NCBI GenBank assembly: GCA_015075365.1
Contig: JABTUN010000002.1
Span: forward strand, 1,488,001-1,552,000
Length of the DNA stretch: 64,000 nt
Source of the DNA: Verrucomicrobiaceae bacterium
GTDB taxonomy: Bacteria; Verrucomicrobiota; Verrucomicrobiia; Verrucomicrobiales; Verrucomicrobiaceae
Reading direction: 5' to 3'
The notes under the pieces are model-generated. The model saw only the letters and a list, made by a program, of their open reading frames with translations. It did no database searches and was not told where the DNA came from. Position 1 is the first letter of the stretch, and each line of letters begins with the position of its first letter. Shown here piece after piece: positions 26,119 through 35,274 of this stretch. The position numbers were made by a program, and so were the translations under genes.

Positions 26119-26982
26119 ATGAAACCCGTTTTTGAAAAGGTCCCGAAACGCGACTGGGAGTCCTTCCACTGTGAAATCGTGCGCGGGCCGGACTACGGCA
26201 CACGCTGGCACTTTCACCCGGAGTTCCAGATCACGCTGGCCGTCCGCAGCAGCGGCCATCGGGTCGTGGGGGACAACATCGCCCCGCTGACGGACGGTGA
26301 CATCGTGCTCATCGGTGCAAACCTGCCGCATGTGTGGCACCAGGACGAGGGCCGCGGGGAGGTGCAGGCCATCATCGTGCGCTTTGATCCCCAGGTGCTC
26401 GGCGCGGATTTCTTCCGCCTGCCGGAGCTGGACTCCGTGCGGCGGCTGCTGGAGCGCGCCTCACGCGGGCTGGAGGTCAGCGGCAAGACGCGGGCCGCCG
26501 TCGCCACGCACATGAAAAAACTGGCGGAGGCGGAGGGCTTTGACCGCATCCTCGAACTGCTCTCCATCCTGCATATCCTGGCCACCGCCAAAGGGGAGGT
26601 GCGCACCCTGGCCAGCGCCGGCTACACACCGAAGCTCGAATCCGCCGACCAGGGCCGCATGCAGCGCGTGTGCGACTTCATCCACGCGCATCTCATGGAC
26701 GAGATCGACCGCGCGCAGCTCGCCAAGCTGGCGCATCTGAGCGAGGGGGCCTTCAGCCGCTTCTTCAGCTCCCGCACCGGCAAGACCGTGCCGGAGTACG
26801 TCAATGAGGTGCGCATCGGCCGCGCCTGCCGCATGCTGGCCGAGGACGCGGCCAACATCACGGACATCGCCATGGACTGCGGCTACCGCAATCTGGCGAA
26901 CTTCAACCGCCGCTTCCGCCAGGTCACCGGCATGACGCCCAGCGCCTACCGCGCCCGGTTTCGTAATGCGGCGGGTGCTTGA
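26119..26982 (+). CDS. AraC-family transcriptional regulator
   Basis: 287 residues from the ATG at 26119. N-terminal cupin-like sensing domain (WHFHPEFQITLAVRSSGHRV; GDIVLIGANLPHVWHQ). C-terminal double helix-turn-helix (about 185-285) with LAKLAHLSEGAFSRFFSS and the AraC signature ITDIAMDCGYRNLANFNRRF. Sensing of a sugar or related ligand is typical of the group. It starts 93 bp after the esterase gene, which may be a target, but no operator can be read by eye. Confidence 0.92.
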   Translation: MKPVFEKVPKRDWESFHCEIVRGPDYGTRWHFHPEFQITLAVRSSGHRVVGDNIAPLTDGDIVLIGANLPHVWHQDEGRGEVQAIIVRFDPQVLGADFFRLPELDSVRRLLERASRGLEVSGKTRAAVATHMKKLAEAEGFDRILELLSILHILATAKGEVRTLASAGYTPKLESADQGRMQRVCDFIHAHLMDEIDRAQLAKLAHLSEGAFSRFFSSRTGKTVPEYVNEVRIGRACRMLAEDAANITDIAMDCGYRNLANFNRRFRQVTGMTPSAYRARFRNAAGA

Positions 26983-26994
26983 GCGCCTGCTTTT

Positions 26995-28119
26995 TCAGAT
27001 GACCGGGCCGGCCACATCCTTCCACTTTTCGTGGAAGTCCTTGTACACGACGGGGCTGATCTCGCTGGGCTTGATCTCGCTGCGTCCGCCCCAGAACACA
27101 TTGGTGTAGAGCAGTGGGATGCCTACCTCGGCCAGATGCTTGTCGATGGCGGCCTTGTGCGCCAGCACGGTCTCCTTGTCGGTGCCGTGGATGACGCCCA
27201 TGATGTTCACGTTGGCAAAACGGTCGCCGCCCTCGCGCCAGTAGCAGTGCGTCATGATCGGGTGGCGGCCGACCTCGCCGCCGGCGCGCTCCTCCATGCC
27301 CTTGGGCACCTTCCAGTGAAACAGCGCGTTGAAGCGCGTCACACGCTGGCCGCTGGCGCTCGGTTTGACGTGCTCGAGGAAGGTCGAGAAGCGTCCGATC
27401 ACGCCCTTCTCATCGAGACGCTTCGCCACCTCGCAAAACTTCTCCAAACTGACGCCCGCATCCTTGGCACGGCCCTCCCACGGCTCGGGGCCGATCTCCT
27501 CGGACTTGAGGTCGCCTTTGAGGTTCAGCAGCACATTCCACTCCTCCGCGTCGAGGTCGGCGATGTTCGTGGTCATCATCTTAGCCGGCTCGTCGGCCTT
27601 TTCGCCGGGCTCCATCGTCTTGCGGCGCACATGCCCCACGCCGAGCGCGAAGATGCCATGCGCCTGCATGGTGTAGTAGTCCTCCGCGCCGATGAGTCGC
27701 TTCAAGACATCGCAATGCTCGTTGATGTTGCGGTCCTGCGGCACCTTCAGCGTCGTCCACAGGCGGAAGTCGCTGCCGCTGACCTCGCGGTCCGTGCTGC
27801 GCAGCACGACGTGGCCGCTAAAGGGGTCTTGTTTGAAAAGGAAGTCGAACGCGGCGTCGAGTTTGTCCACCGGCAGCTTCCAGGCCACCAGCGCGCCCTC
27901 CGCCAGCTTGTTGGCCAGCAAGGTCTGCCGCACGCGGCGGATCACACCGGCGGCCAGCATCGCGCGGATGCGCTCCACCACCGTCTCAAACGGCACGCCG
28001 CTCTCCTGGGAGATGAACTGGAAAGGATGCTGGTGAAAGCCCTTCACGCGGTCCTCGCTCACGGCGAGGATTTGCGCGTTCACAGGGTCGGTGTGTTCGG
28101 TGGGAATGGCGGCGGACAT
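26995..28119 (-). CDS. Siroheme-decarboxylase-like AhbA/AhbB fusion (Lrp/AsnC-type fold)
   Basis: 374 residues with two related halves. Half one (about 1-190) has a winged-helix-like start with VVERIRAMLAAGVIRRVRQT and ends near DYYTMQAHGIFALGVGHVRR. Half two (about 195-374) has KRLDEKGVIGRFSTFLEHV and MTHCYWREGG then NIMGVIHG, matching the HCY...MIHG region of AhbB/NirD-type siroheme decarboxylases. The Lrp-like HTH often leads to annotation as a regulator. In the siroheme-dependent heme or heme d1 routes AhbA and AhbB are separate subunits; here they appear fused. A CbiX-type chelatase gene lies 1.2 kb away. Confidence 0.72.
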   Translation of the reverse strand: MSAAIPTEHTDPVNAQILAVSEDRVKGFHQHPFQFISQESGVPFETVVERIRAMLAAGVIRRVRQTLLANKLAEGALVAWKLPVDKLDAAFDFLFKQDPFSGHVVLRSTDREVSGSDFRLWTTLKVPQDRNINEHCDVLKRLIGAEDYYTMQAHGIFALGVGHVRRKTMEPGEKADEPAKMMTTNIADLDAEEWNVLLNLKGDLKSEEIGPEPWEGRAKDAGVSLEKFCEVAKRLDEKGVIGRFSTFLEHVKPSASGQRVTRFNALFHWKVPKGMEERAGGEVGRHPIMTHCYWREGGDRFANVNIMGVIHGTDKETVLAHKAAIDKHLAEVGIPLLYTNVFWGGRSEIKPSEISPVVYKDFHEKWKDVAGPVI

Positions 28120-28266
28120 GGTCGGGGGAGGAAAAACGAGCCGCCATCCATAACGGTGCCCAAACAGAATGCGAGATTTGAAATTTGGGATTTAGCACGC
28201 GCCCATTGCCCGGCTTGCAGGGAAACTCCGGCTTGCGGCAGCAGGGCGCGCACGCATACTCCAGCC

Positions 28267-28455
28267 ATGAAAACACGCACCGCTGCATCCCGTCCCCCTC
28301 GAAAGCCGCGTGCCGCAAAACTGATCCGCTGCGGCCCGGACCGCAAGATGACGCTCGCCGAGATCCTGGCTGAGGATGCGCAGTTCATGCGCCAGATGGG
28401 AACGCCTTCGCGAGCGAAGATCAATTCGACCAAAATGATTCGCGCGGGACGGTGA
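28267..28455 (+). CDS. Probable antitoxin of the PIN-domain pair
   Basis: 62 residues, very basic (MKTRTAASRPPRKPRAAKLI), with a short helical stretch MTLAEILAEDAQFMRQMG. It ends 7 bp before the PIN-domain gene, the usual antitoxin-toxin order. I do not recognise a known antitoxin DNA-binding fold; the tail resembles the toxin-wrapping helix of VapB-like antitoxins. Antitoxin role is inferred from position. Confidence 0.6.
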   Translation: MKTRTAASRPPRKPRAAKLIRCGPDRKMTLAEILAEDAQFMRQMGTPSRAKINSTKMIRAGR

Positions 28456-28461
28456 CCGGTC

Positions 28462-28887
28462 ATGAACCTTGTCATTGATACCTGCGTGTTTTCAGCAGCC
28501 GCGCTTTGGGATGACGTGTTTCATCCCGTGGCAAGCGAGTTCCTTCTCGAAGCACGGCTTGCTGATGTCGCAATCTATGAACCAGTGCTGGTCCTCGCCG
28601 AGGTCGCGGGTGTCGTATCGCGAGTTCGCAACGACCATGCGCCCGCGGACGCCGCCGTGTTGCGCATCGAGCACTTTCCGCGCACGCGGTTGCGTGTGGC
28701 AGATGGCCTTCTGGCGAAAAAAGCCGCCCGGCTGGCCGCCAGGCACAAATTGAGCGGCGCAGATGCACACTATGTCGCAGTGGCGCTCGAATATGGCTGC
28801 CAGTTGATCACTTTTGATCAGGAACTCATCCGTCGCGCACCACCCGCGGTGCCGGTCCTCACGCCTGCTGCGTGGCTTCGCCGCTGA
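28462..28887 (+). CDS. PIN-domain ribonuclease toxin (VapC-like)
   Basis: 141 residues. Acidic PIN residues are visible: Asp6 in MNLVIDTCVF, Glu47 in LVLAEVAG, Asp101 in LSGADAHYVAVA, Asp119 in LITFDQEL. PIN toxins cleave RNA, often tRNA or rRNA, and are held by the adjacent antitoxin. The gene is intact and only 10 bp from the downstream DUF721 gene, which may be co-transcribed. Confidence 0.82.
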   Translation: MNLVIDTCVFSAAALWDDVFHPVASEFLLEARLADVAIYEPVLVLAEVAGVVSRVRNDHAPADAAVLRIEHFPRTRLRVADGLLAKKAARLAARHKLSGADAHYVAVALEYGCQLITFDQELIRRAPPAVPVLTPAAWLRR

Positions 28888-28897
28888 CCAACCCCTC

Positions 28898-29275
28898 ATG
28901 TCCGACCGCAAGCCCACGAACAAACAGATCATGCGCCACCGTCTGGTGGCCGCATGGCGCGGCGTGGCAGATGGACCGGTCATCACCCTGCCCACCCTCA
29001 CCGTGGCCGATCTGGCGCCGAAGATCATGGCGCAGGCCGGTCTGGCCGACCGCGTGAAGCTGGAGGACGTGCTCGCCGCCTGGAGCGAGATCGTCGGGCC
29101 GCTGCTCTTCAAACTCACCCGCCCGGACACCATGGAGCGCGGCATCCTGACCGTGCGCCTCATGCAACCCTCCGCGCATCACGCCCTCAGCCTGGAAAAA
29201 AACAAAATCCTCAAGCGTCTGCAAAACAAACTCCCCGACGCCAAAATTCGCGACATCCGCTTCCGCCACGGGTGA
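28898..29275 (+). CDS. DUF721/DciA-like protein
   Basis: 125 residues. The pattern VKLEDVLAAWSEIVGPLLFKLTRP, here read as consecutive motifs VKLEDVLAAW and SEIVGPLLFKL, followed by GILTVRLMQPSAHHAL and KILKRLQNKLPDAKIRDIRF, matches the DUF721 fold. DciA proteins of this family load the replicative helicase DnaB in bacteria lacking DnaC. Start at the ATG at 28898; a longer in-frame start overlaps the PIN gene. Confidence 0.75.
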   Translation: MSDRKPTNKQIMRHRLVAAWRGVADGPVITLPTLTVADLAPKIMAQAGLADRVKLEDVLAAWSEIVGPLLFKLTRPDTMERGILTVRLMQPSAHHALSLEKNKILKRLQNKLPDAKIRDIRFRHG

Positions 29276-29319
29276 CGTAACTGTTTGCGCTTCTCACTAC
29301 CTACCTCTCGCTTCTCACC

Positions 29320-30810
29320 TTGTCCGCACACGCCCACGCCGCCCTCATCCTCGTCGGTCACGGTTCCACCGTGAACCCTGACTCCAGCGCCCCCACGCAT
29401 CTCCACGCCGATGAAATCCGCCGTCGCGGCCTGTTCCGGGAGGTCGCCTGCTGTTTCTGGAAGGAGGAGCCGAACATGCGCGAGGTCTATGAGATGGTGG
29501 AGAGCGAGGTCGTGTACATCGTGCCGAATTTCATCAGCGAGGGCTACTTCTGCCAGCAGGTGCTGCCGCGCGAGCTGCGGCTCGACGCTCCGGTCACCCG
29601 GCGTGATGGCAAAACCATTCTCTATTGCGATCCCGTCGGCATTCATCCCAACATGACGCGGCTGCTGGTTCAACGCGCCGATGAAGTCGCCCCCGGCGTG
29701 CCGCGTGAGAAGACCAGCCTCGTCATCGTCGGCCACGGCACGAACCTGAATGAGAACTCGCGCAAGGTGATCGAAAACCAGGTCGCCCTCATTCGCGGCG
29801 GCCACTACGGCTTTGCGGAGGTCGTGGACGCCTACATGGAGGAGCAGCCCTTCGTCGCCGACTGGGCCAGGCTCACCACCGCGCCGAATGTGGTCGTGGT
29901 TCCCTTCTTCATTGCCGACGGCCTGCACAGCTTCCAGGACATCCCCGTGCTTCTGGGCATGAGGGAGGAAACCGGTGCCGCGCTCAGTGAAATGGGGGTC
30001 TTCCACCAGAACCCGCACGAATTGCAGGGCCGCTTGCTCTACTACAGCGGTGCCATCGGCACCGAGGCGCTCATGGCTGATGTGATTCTCGATCAGGTGA
30101 ACGATTTTGATGCGAAGCATGGAATCAGTTCCCGGTTCTCAGTTCCCGGTTCCCGGTTGAATGAGTCGGTGGCGTCTTGGTTGACGCAGGGACGCCATCA
30201 AATCGGCGAGATCACCCTCTCGGCTGAAAACGACGGCTCTTACTCGCTCCGTCACACCGCGGATCATGATCGCGATGATCTGACGCCCTTCCACGGAGCC
30301 GAGGAAGCCCGCGAGATCGCGCGCTACGATGACAGCGGGAAATTCCGCCCTTTGCACTCCGCGCCGACGCTCAAACGCGGCTGGCAGCTCCATGTCCGCG
30401 ATCTCGACGAACTGCGCCTCGCTCTCGACTTCTTTTATCCCGCCGCCATTGGATGCGCGCATGCCCTGGAGCAGGAAAAGCTCTCCTCCACGCCCCTGCG
30501 CGAGCTTCTTGGCCGCCAGACCGGCATGTACCGCTTCACCAACACGATCAGCGACACGCAGGCCTTCGAGATGGTCGCCAAAACCTGCGCCTCAAAGAAC
30601 TGCCAGCGCCGCATCCTCTGGCCGCTCACGCCCGGCCAGCCATTCCCGGCCGACGATTCCAAATCGCAGCCCGGCGCCATCCCCCTTCTCTGCATCGAGG
30701 CCTGCCCGCACATCGTGTCCGCCGCACGCAAGATCGCGAAGGAGACTTTTGAGGCGAAGGAGGCCGCGCGGATTCAAAGTAGTCCAGTTGCGCCGCAACT
30801 GGATGATTGA
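29320..30810 (+). CDS. CbiX/SirB-type chelatase with DR2241-like C-terminal Fe-S region
   Basis: 496 residues from a TTG start, the only start before the first conserved strand. The N-terminal part has CbiX motifs: AALILVGHGSTVNP and a second SLVIVGHGTNLNENS, giving the two-lobed chelatase fold. The C-terminal part (about 300-490) resembles the DR2241 stabilising and 4Fe-4S domains of Deinococcus, with cysteines in AKTCASKNCQRRILWPL and LCIEACPHIV. Sirohydrochlorin cobalt or iron insertion is the family role. Between the two parts (30127-30158) there is an in-frame repeat of the type AGTTCCCGGTTC that otherwise looks intergenic. Confidence 0.8.
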   Translation: MSAHAHAALILVGHGSTVNPDSSAPTHLHADEIRRRGLFREVACCFWKEEPNMREVYEMVESEVVYIVPNFISEGYFCQQVLPRELRLDAPVTRRDGKTILYCDPVGIHPNMTRLLVQRADEVAPGVPREKTSLVIVGHGTNLNENSRKVIENQVALIRGGHYGFAEVVDAYMEEQPFVADWARLTTAPNVVVVPFFIADGLHSFQDIPVLLGMREETGAALSEMGVFHQNPHELQGRLLYYSGAIGTEALMADVILDQVNDFDAKHGISSRFSVPGSRLNESVASWLTQGRHQIGEITLSAENDGSYSLRHTADHDRDDLTPFHGAEEAREIARYDDSGKFRPLHSAPTLKRGWQLHVRDLDELRLALDFFYPAAIGCAHALEQEKLSSTPLRELLGRQTGMYRFTNTISDTQAFEMVAKTCASKNCQRRILWPLTPGQPFPADDSKSQPGAIPLLCIEACPHIVSAARKIAKETFEAKEAARIQSSPVAPQLDD

Positions 30811-30832
30811 TGCCTGTTGCGGCGCAACAGGC

Positions 30833-33529
30833 CTACTTTAACCCGCTCAAGAAGGCGATCACATCCGCGGCCTCCTGCCCGGTCATCGTTTGGAGAAGAC
30901 CTTCAGGCATCAGGGAGACGGGCTCCACTTTTTGACTGCGGATTTGGGCACGCTCAAAGGTTTGCGGCTGGCCGGTGGGCAGTTTGAGGGTCACGGCCGT
31001 GTCACCAGGATTCACGACAAAGCCGGTTTGCACGCTTCCATCCCGCAACGTGAGCATCCATGTCTCGTAGCCCTTCGCAATGGCCTGGGACGGCTTGTGC
31101 AGGCTTTCGAGGATCTGCTCGCGCGTGAGGCGCGCGCCCACCTTGCTCAAATCAGGTCCAAAGTCGCGTCCTGTGCCGTTCACGATGTGGCAGGCGAGAC
31201 ACGCGGCCATCTTGCCGGTCATGCTGACGATTTCCGCGCCGCGTTTCGCATCGCCCTTCATCGCGAGGAGTTTCTTCGCGTCGAAATTCATGCCGAGGGT
31301 CTTCACACGCTGCTCATGCGGCAGAAAGCCCTCAAAATAGCAGGCGATCTCCGGATTTGCGTGTTGGGCGAGCGTGGCATCGAACCTGGCATCATCACGA
31401 CGGATGGCATTGGCGAGCAGCAGCGCGTCCGAAGGCGATTCGACCTTCACAGGGCGATGATGGGCCGCCTCGCCGGAGATCCAGTCCCATAGCAGCTTGA
31501 AGCCATGCGGGTCCACCTCGCGCGCGCCAATCATCGGCATGTGGCCGTTGCCACTGCGTGCGATGCGGGCCAGCAGGACGCTCTGATGCGGCCTGCCAGG
31601 CGCGATCACACGCGCATCCGTGAGCGACAACTCACCACGGACCGGCTTCTCATCAAACATCAGCGTTTCCGCCGTGGGCAGGTCCGCGTTGACCATGAGT
31701 TGCACGCTGCCGCCGCCGTGGCGGCGGTGGCAGTGGGCGCAGTTGGCGTGCAGCCAGGCGCGCGCACGATCCTCCAGCGGCGCTTTCGCATCATGGCTGG
31801 AGACGAGGCGGTTCTTGAGACGCTCGAAAAACGGCCCGTCGAAGAGCGGGGCCTCCTCCGCCCGCTTCCCGTCGATGCTGGCGAGCTGGTCCGGCTGGAA
31901 GCCGATGGCAAAGCCGCTCCAGTTCGTGTGGCAGCGCGCGCATTCGCCACGGCTGTGGATGCGCCAGGGCTGCTTGTCGATGGTGAACTCCTCGCCGTCG
32001 GCTCCGACGATCTGCGCATCCGTGCCGGCCTCATTCCAGCGGTAGGAGTAGCCGTTCCACGTCTCGCCATCGTAATGCAGCACCTGGGTTTCCACGCGTT
32101 TTTGCCGCCACGTGACCGTGCGGGCCAGAACGGCATCCACAGGCCATGTCACCGTGTAGGTGGGTTTGGTGGCATTGCCGCTGGTCGTCGTCTTGATCTT
32201 CTGATCACCAGGAAGAGCCACCAACCGGCTTGCACTGGCTCCATCCTGCCACATCGGCTCCGTGATCTCGAAAGGCAGGACACCCGCGGCGGGTTTTTGC
32301 GTGGCGGTATCGGCAAAAAGACCGGTTTCGCTGAGTTGGCGCGGGAACCGGGCGGGCTTTCCCACAGCAGGATTGCGCGCGAGGCGGTAGGCGCGCGTTT
32401 CTTTTTGATAATCCAGCCAGTACATCTCTCCATCCTCATCCTGGCCGAAGGTGCCGATCCGGTGCGGCGTGTCGGCGATCTCGTCACGTCGCGTGACCTG
32501 CCTCCCATCATGCCACAGCGCCCAGATCTTGCCGGTCTCGTAGTCGCCGTAGATGTAGGCGTCACGCAGCTCGGGAAAGCGGCTGCCGTGATACACAAAG
32601 CCGCCGGTGATGCTGGCCGCCTCCGTGTGCGGGTGCGCGGCGGCGGGCGGGATGATGTCACCGGGGCCTTTGAGCTCCGGCATGATGGGCTGGGAGGCCT
32701 CCATGGCGCTCCAGCCGTGATTGCCGCCGCGCTGCACGAGATGGATCATCTCCCACAGCTCCCAGCCGACATCGCCGCACCACAGGCGGCCCTTGCGGTC
32801 AAAACTGATCTTCCATGGATTGCGGAAGCCGAAGGCCCAGATCTCCGGGCGCGCGCCGGGTGTCTGCAAAAACGGATTGTCCTCCGGGATGGCATAGCCC
32901 CGGCCGTTTTCCTGGTGGTCCACATCAATGCGCAGGATGGAGGCCAGCAGATCGCTCAAGTCCTGCCCGGTTTTGAGCGAGTCTGGCGGCGAGGGCGCGG
33001 TGGCATCCCCCGTGGTGCAGTAAAGCATGCCATCCGGGCCGAACTGGAGGTGCGCGCCATTGTGGCCGCCGCTCAGCCAGGTGAGCAGCACGACCTCGGA
33101 GGCGGGATCGAGCACGGGAGGATCCGTCTTCGCGAGCTTGAAGCGCGAGAGCTTCGTGCCGTCGGCGATCTTGTCGCCAAGGGTGTAGGTGAGGAAAACC
33201 TGGCCGTTCTCCTTCCATTTCGGATGAAACACGATGCCGTAGGCAAAGGTGAAGCCCGGATGCCCAGCCTTCAGATCAATGAGCAGATGCTGCCCGGTGC
33301 TGTCCGGCTTGTCGGAGAAGGTCCAGATCTTCCCGCCGCGCTCCACGACGGCAAAACGCCGCGCCCCGGGCACCGCGGCCATTTCGAGACCGTTGTCGAG
33401 CCGCAGCCCCGTGAAGACAGGCTCTGCGATGAAGGGGCGCGGCGGTTCCGGCGAGCCCTGGATGCGCGAGGTGGTCCACTGGGCATGGGTGATTGAAGCA
33501 GCGACAAGAAAGGCAAATGCGCGGAGCAT
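30833..33529 (-). CDS. Tri-heme PVC-type sugar dehydrogenase
   Basis: 898 residues from the ATG at 33529 with signal peptide MLRAFAFLVAASITHA. Residues about 35-390 form a soluble glucose/sorbosone-dehydrogenase-like propeller (SGGHNGAHLQFGPDGMLYC, EIWAFGFRNPWKISFD). Three c-type heme sites follow: CARCH (530-534), CAHCH (597-601) and CLACH (777-781). The last begins the PVC-specific heme-binding domain (TIGR02603-like) with FGPDLSKVGARLTREQILES. Likely a periplasmic PQQ- or metal-dependent oxidation of sugars passing electrons to its hemes. The YdcF gene lies directly upstream (44 bp) on the same strand. Confidence 0.88.
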   Translation of the reverse strand: MLRAFAFLVAASITHAQWTTSRIQGSPEPPRPFIAEPVFTGLRLDNGLEMAAVPGARRFAVVERGGKIWTFSDKPDSTGQHLLIDLKAGHPGFTFAYGIVFHPKWKENGQVFLTYTLGDKIADGTKLSRFKLAKTDPPVLDPASEVVLLTWLSGGHNGAHLQFGPDGMLYCTTGDATAPSPPDSLKTGQDLSDLLASILRIDVDHQENGRGYAIPEDNPFLQTPGARPEIWAFGFRNPWKISFDRKGRLWCGDVGWELWEMIHLVQRGGNHGWSAMEASQPIMPELKGPGDIIPPAAAHPHTEAASITGGFVYHGSRFPELRDAYIYGDYETGKIWALWHDGRQVTRRDEIADTPHRIGTFGQDEDGEMYWLDYQKETRAYRLARNPAVGKPARFPRQLSETGLFADTATQKPAAGVLPFEITEPMWQDGASASRLVALPGDQKIKTTTSGNATKPTYTVTWPVDAVLARTVTWRQKRVETQVLHYDGETWNGYSYRWNEAGTDAQIVGADGEEFTIDKQPWRIHSRGECARCHTNWSGFAIGFQPDQLASIDGKRAEEAPLFDGPFFERLKNRLVSSHDAKAPLEDRARAWLHANCAHCHRRHGGGSVQLMVNADLPTAETLMFDEKPVRGELSLTDARVIAPGRPHQSVLLARIARSGNGHMPMIGAREVDPHGFKLLWDWISGEAAHHRPVKVESPSDALLLANAIRRDDARFDATLAQHANPEIACYFEGFLPHEQRVKTLGMNFDAKKLLAMKGDAKRGAEIVSMTGKMAACLACHIVNGTGRDFGPDLSKVGARLTREQILESLHKPSQAIAKGYETWMLTLRDGSVQTGFVVNPGDTAVTLKLPTGQPQTFERAQIRSQKVEPVSLMPEGLLQTMTGQEAADVIAFLSGLK

Positions 33530-33572
33530 CCGGCATGATGCGATGGAACGCCGCGCGCTTGCAAGCCTGAAA

Positions 33573-34337
33573 TCAAAGCCACCCGCGCCAGCGATAGACC
33601 CACATGCCGATGACCTCGTGCATCCAGGCCTCAAAATACGCGTAACCGTTCACATCCGGCGTCTTGATCCAGTAGGGCAGCTCCTGGCGCATCTGCTGGC
33701 TGCCATAGTTGCAGGGCACGGCGGTCACGGGCACCCCCGCCTTTTCAAAGGTGGCCTTCGCGCGCGTCATGTGACTGGCGGAGGTGACGAGGGCGATGCG
33801 CTTCCATGACTGCTCCGCGGCCAGCCCCGCCATCTTCACCGCCTCGTCATGCGTGTCCGCGCAGATGCCCAGGCTGTGGACGGGCACCGTGGTGAGCTGC
33901 CACGCGGTGATCCACGCCTTCACCGCGTCCGCCTCGCTGCCCTGGCCGTCATGGAAGCGGTAGCCGCCGCCGCCGAGCACGAGAGCGCGCGCCTTTCCCT
34001 GGCGCAGCAGCTCGATGGTGCAGATCATGCGATCCGCGCCGCCTTTGAGCTTCAAGCCCGCCGGCTCCACGCGCGAGGGCTCCATGCCGCCGCCGAGGCA
34101 GATGACGACATCAAAGGGCTCCACCTCCGCGACTTTCAGCGGCGGCCACGGGCGCTCCAGCGTGGCGATCAGCCAGCTCGAAAACGGCGTGCAGAGCACC
34201 AGCGCCGCCAGCAGGGCCAGGGCGGAGGCAAAGGCCGCCTTCAGCGTGCTTCGAGAACGCCACAGCCACCCGGCGAGGGCGACGAGCCCCATCAGCACGA
34301 GCCCGTGCGGCTCCAGGAAGTCGAGCAGTGCCTTCAC
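33573..34337 (-). CDS. YdcF/ElyC-family (DUF218) membrane protein
   Basis: 254 residues. Two N-terminal membrane helices (LVLMGLVALAGWLW; ALALLAALVLCTPFSSWLI) precede the DUF218 domain with DVVICLGGGMEPSR, ALVLGGGGYR and VTSASHMTRAKATFEKAG. The SxxHxxR signature is the family's active-like motif. E. coli relatives (ElyC, SanA, YdcF) affect envelope biogenesis; the biochemical reaction is uncertain. Its stop is 44 bp before the dehydrogenase start, and the SMP-30 gene ends 3 bp upstream of its own start region, so the three may be one transcript. Confidence 0.85.
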   Translation of the reverse strand: MKALLDFLEPHGLVLMGLVALAGWLWRSRSTLKAAFASALALLAALVLCTPFSSWLIATLERPWPPLKVAEVEPFDVVICLGGGMEPSRVEPAGLKLKGGADRMICTIELLRQGKARALVLGGGGYRFHDGQGSEADAVKAWITAWQLTTVPVHSLGICADTHDEAVKMAGLAAEQSWKRIALVTSASHMTRAKATFEKAGVPVTAVPCNYGSQQMRQELPYWIKTPDVNGYAYFEAWMHEVIGMWVYRWRGWL

Positions 34338-34339
34338 GA

Positions 34340-35215
34340 TCAGCGGAAGTAACCTGTGACCTTCAGCTTGCGCGCGAAGATCTTGTCACCGGCGGCTATG
34401 AAGAGCGTGTCGTGGTCCTTGCCGGCGAATTCGACGCTCACCACCTTGGATTCCGGCGTGGGTTTGGCGATGATGCCGGCGAGGCGGCCCGCGGGATCGA
34501 ATATCTGCACGCCAAGCTCCGTGGTGACGAAAAAGCGGCCCTTGGACTCGGTCGTGGCACCATCACCGCTGGCGGTTTCCTTGCCCACGGGCAGCCACAT
34601 CGTCATGAAGGGCGCGCCGCCGCTCAACGTGCCGTCATCCTCGATGCGCCAGGTCCACACATGCTTTCCGCCGTGCTCGGAGACGGCGAGCGTGCGCTCG
34701 TCCGGAGAGATGGTGATGCCGTTGGGCTTCTGCACATGGCCTTCGTCGGCGACGATGTGTTTTTTGTCCTTGGTGATGAGATGGACGCGCAGCGTCGGCG
34801 TCTCGGTGAAATAGACGTGTCCCGCCTTGCTCACGACGAGGTCGTTGCACTTCACGCCGGTGAGCAGCACCTCGACCTCCCCCTTCATCGTGATGGCGAT
34901 GATGCGCTGCTCCTTGTTGTGGCAGGCGTAGAAGCGCCCGTCAGGCCCGATCTGCAGCCCGCTGATGCCGGGCAGGTTGTCGAGAAAGAGGTCCGTCTTT
35001 CCAGTGGCGGCGTCGAGCTTGTAGATGCCCTTCCCTGCCTTCACATCGGTGAAAAAGAGATTGCCCGCCGCATCGCAGCAAAGGCCGTCCGTGAAGGTGA
35101 AGCCGGAGGCGACTTCCTTCCACGGCTGGTCATCGCTCAGGTATTCGTGGAGCGAGGTGTCCTGCGCGGTGGCGCAGGCGGCGGACAGGGCGAGGGCAAG
35201 GAGGATGCGTTTCAT
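34340..35215 (-). CDS. SMP-30/gluconolactonase-family protein, exported
   Basis: 291 residues from the ATG at 35215 with signal peptide MKRILLALALSAACATA. Propeller motifs: FTDGLCCDAAGNLFFTDV, GLQIGPDGRFYAC, KPNGITISPDERTLAVSE. This family includes calcium-dependent lactonases. Together with the sugar dehydrogenase two genes downstream it could hydrolyse the lactone formed by sugar oxidation in the periplasm, which is inference. Confidence 0.85.
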   Translation of the reverse strand: MKRILLALALSAACATAQDTSLHEYLSDDQPWKEVASGFTFTDGLCCDAAGNLFFTDVKAGKGIYKLDAATGKTDLFLDNLPGISGLQIGPDGRFYACHNKEQRIIAITMKGEVEVLLTGVKCNDLVVSKAGHVYFTETPTLRVHLITKDKKHIVADEGHVQKPNGITISPDERTLAVSEHGGKHVWTWRIEDDGTLSGGAPFMTMWLPVGKETASGDGATTESKGRFFVTTELGVQIFDPAGRLAGIIAKPTPESKVVSVEFAGKDHDTLFIAAGDKIFARKLKVTGYFR

Positions 35216-35274
35216 GGTTGGCGCGTGCCAGATACCACGCGGAAAGGGCATTCGTCCACGACCAAGCGCAGGGT

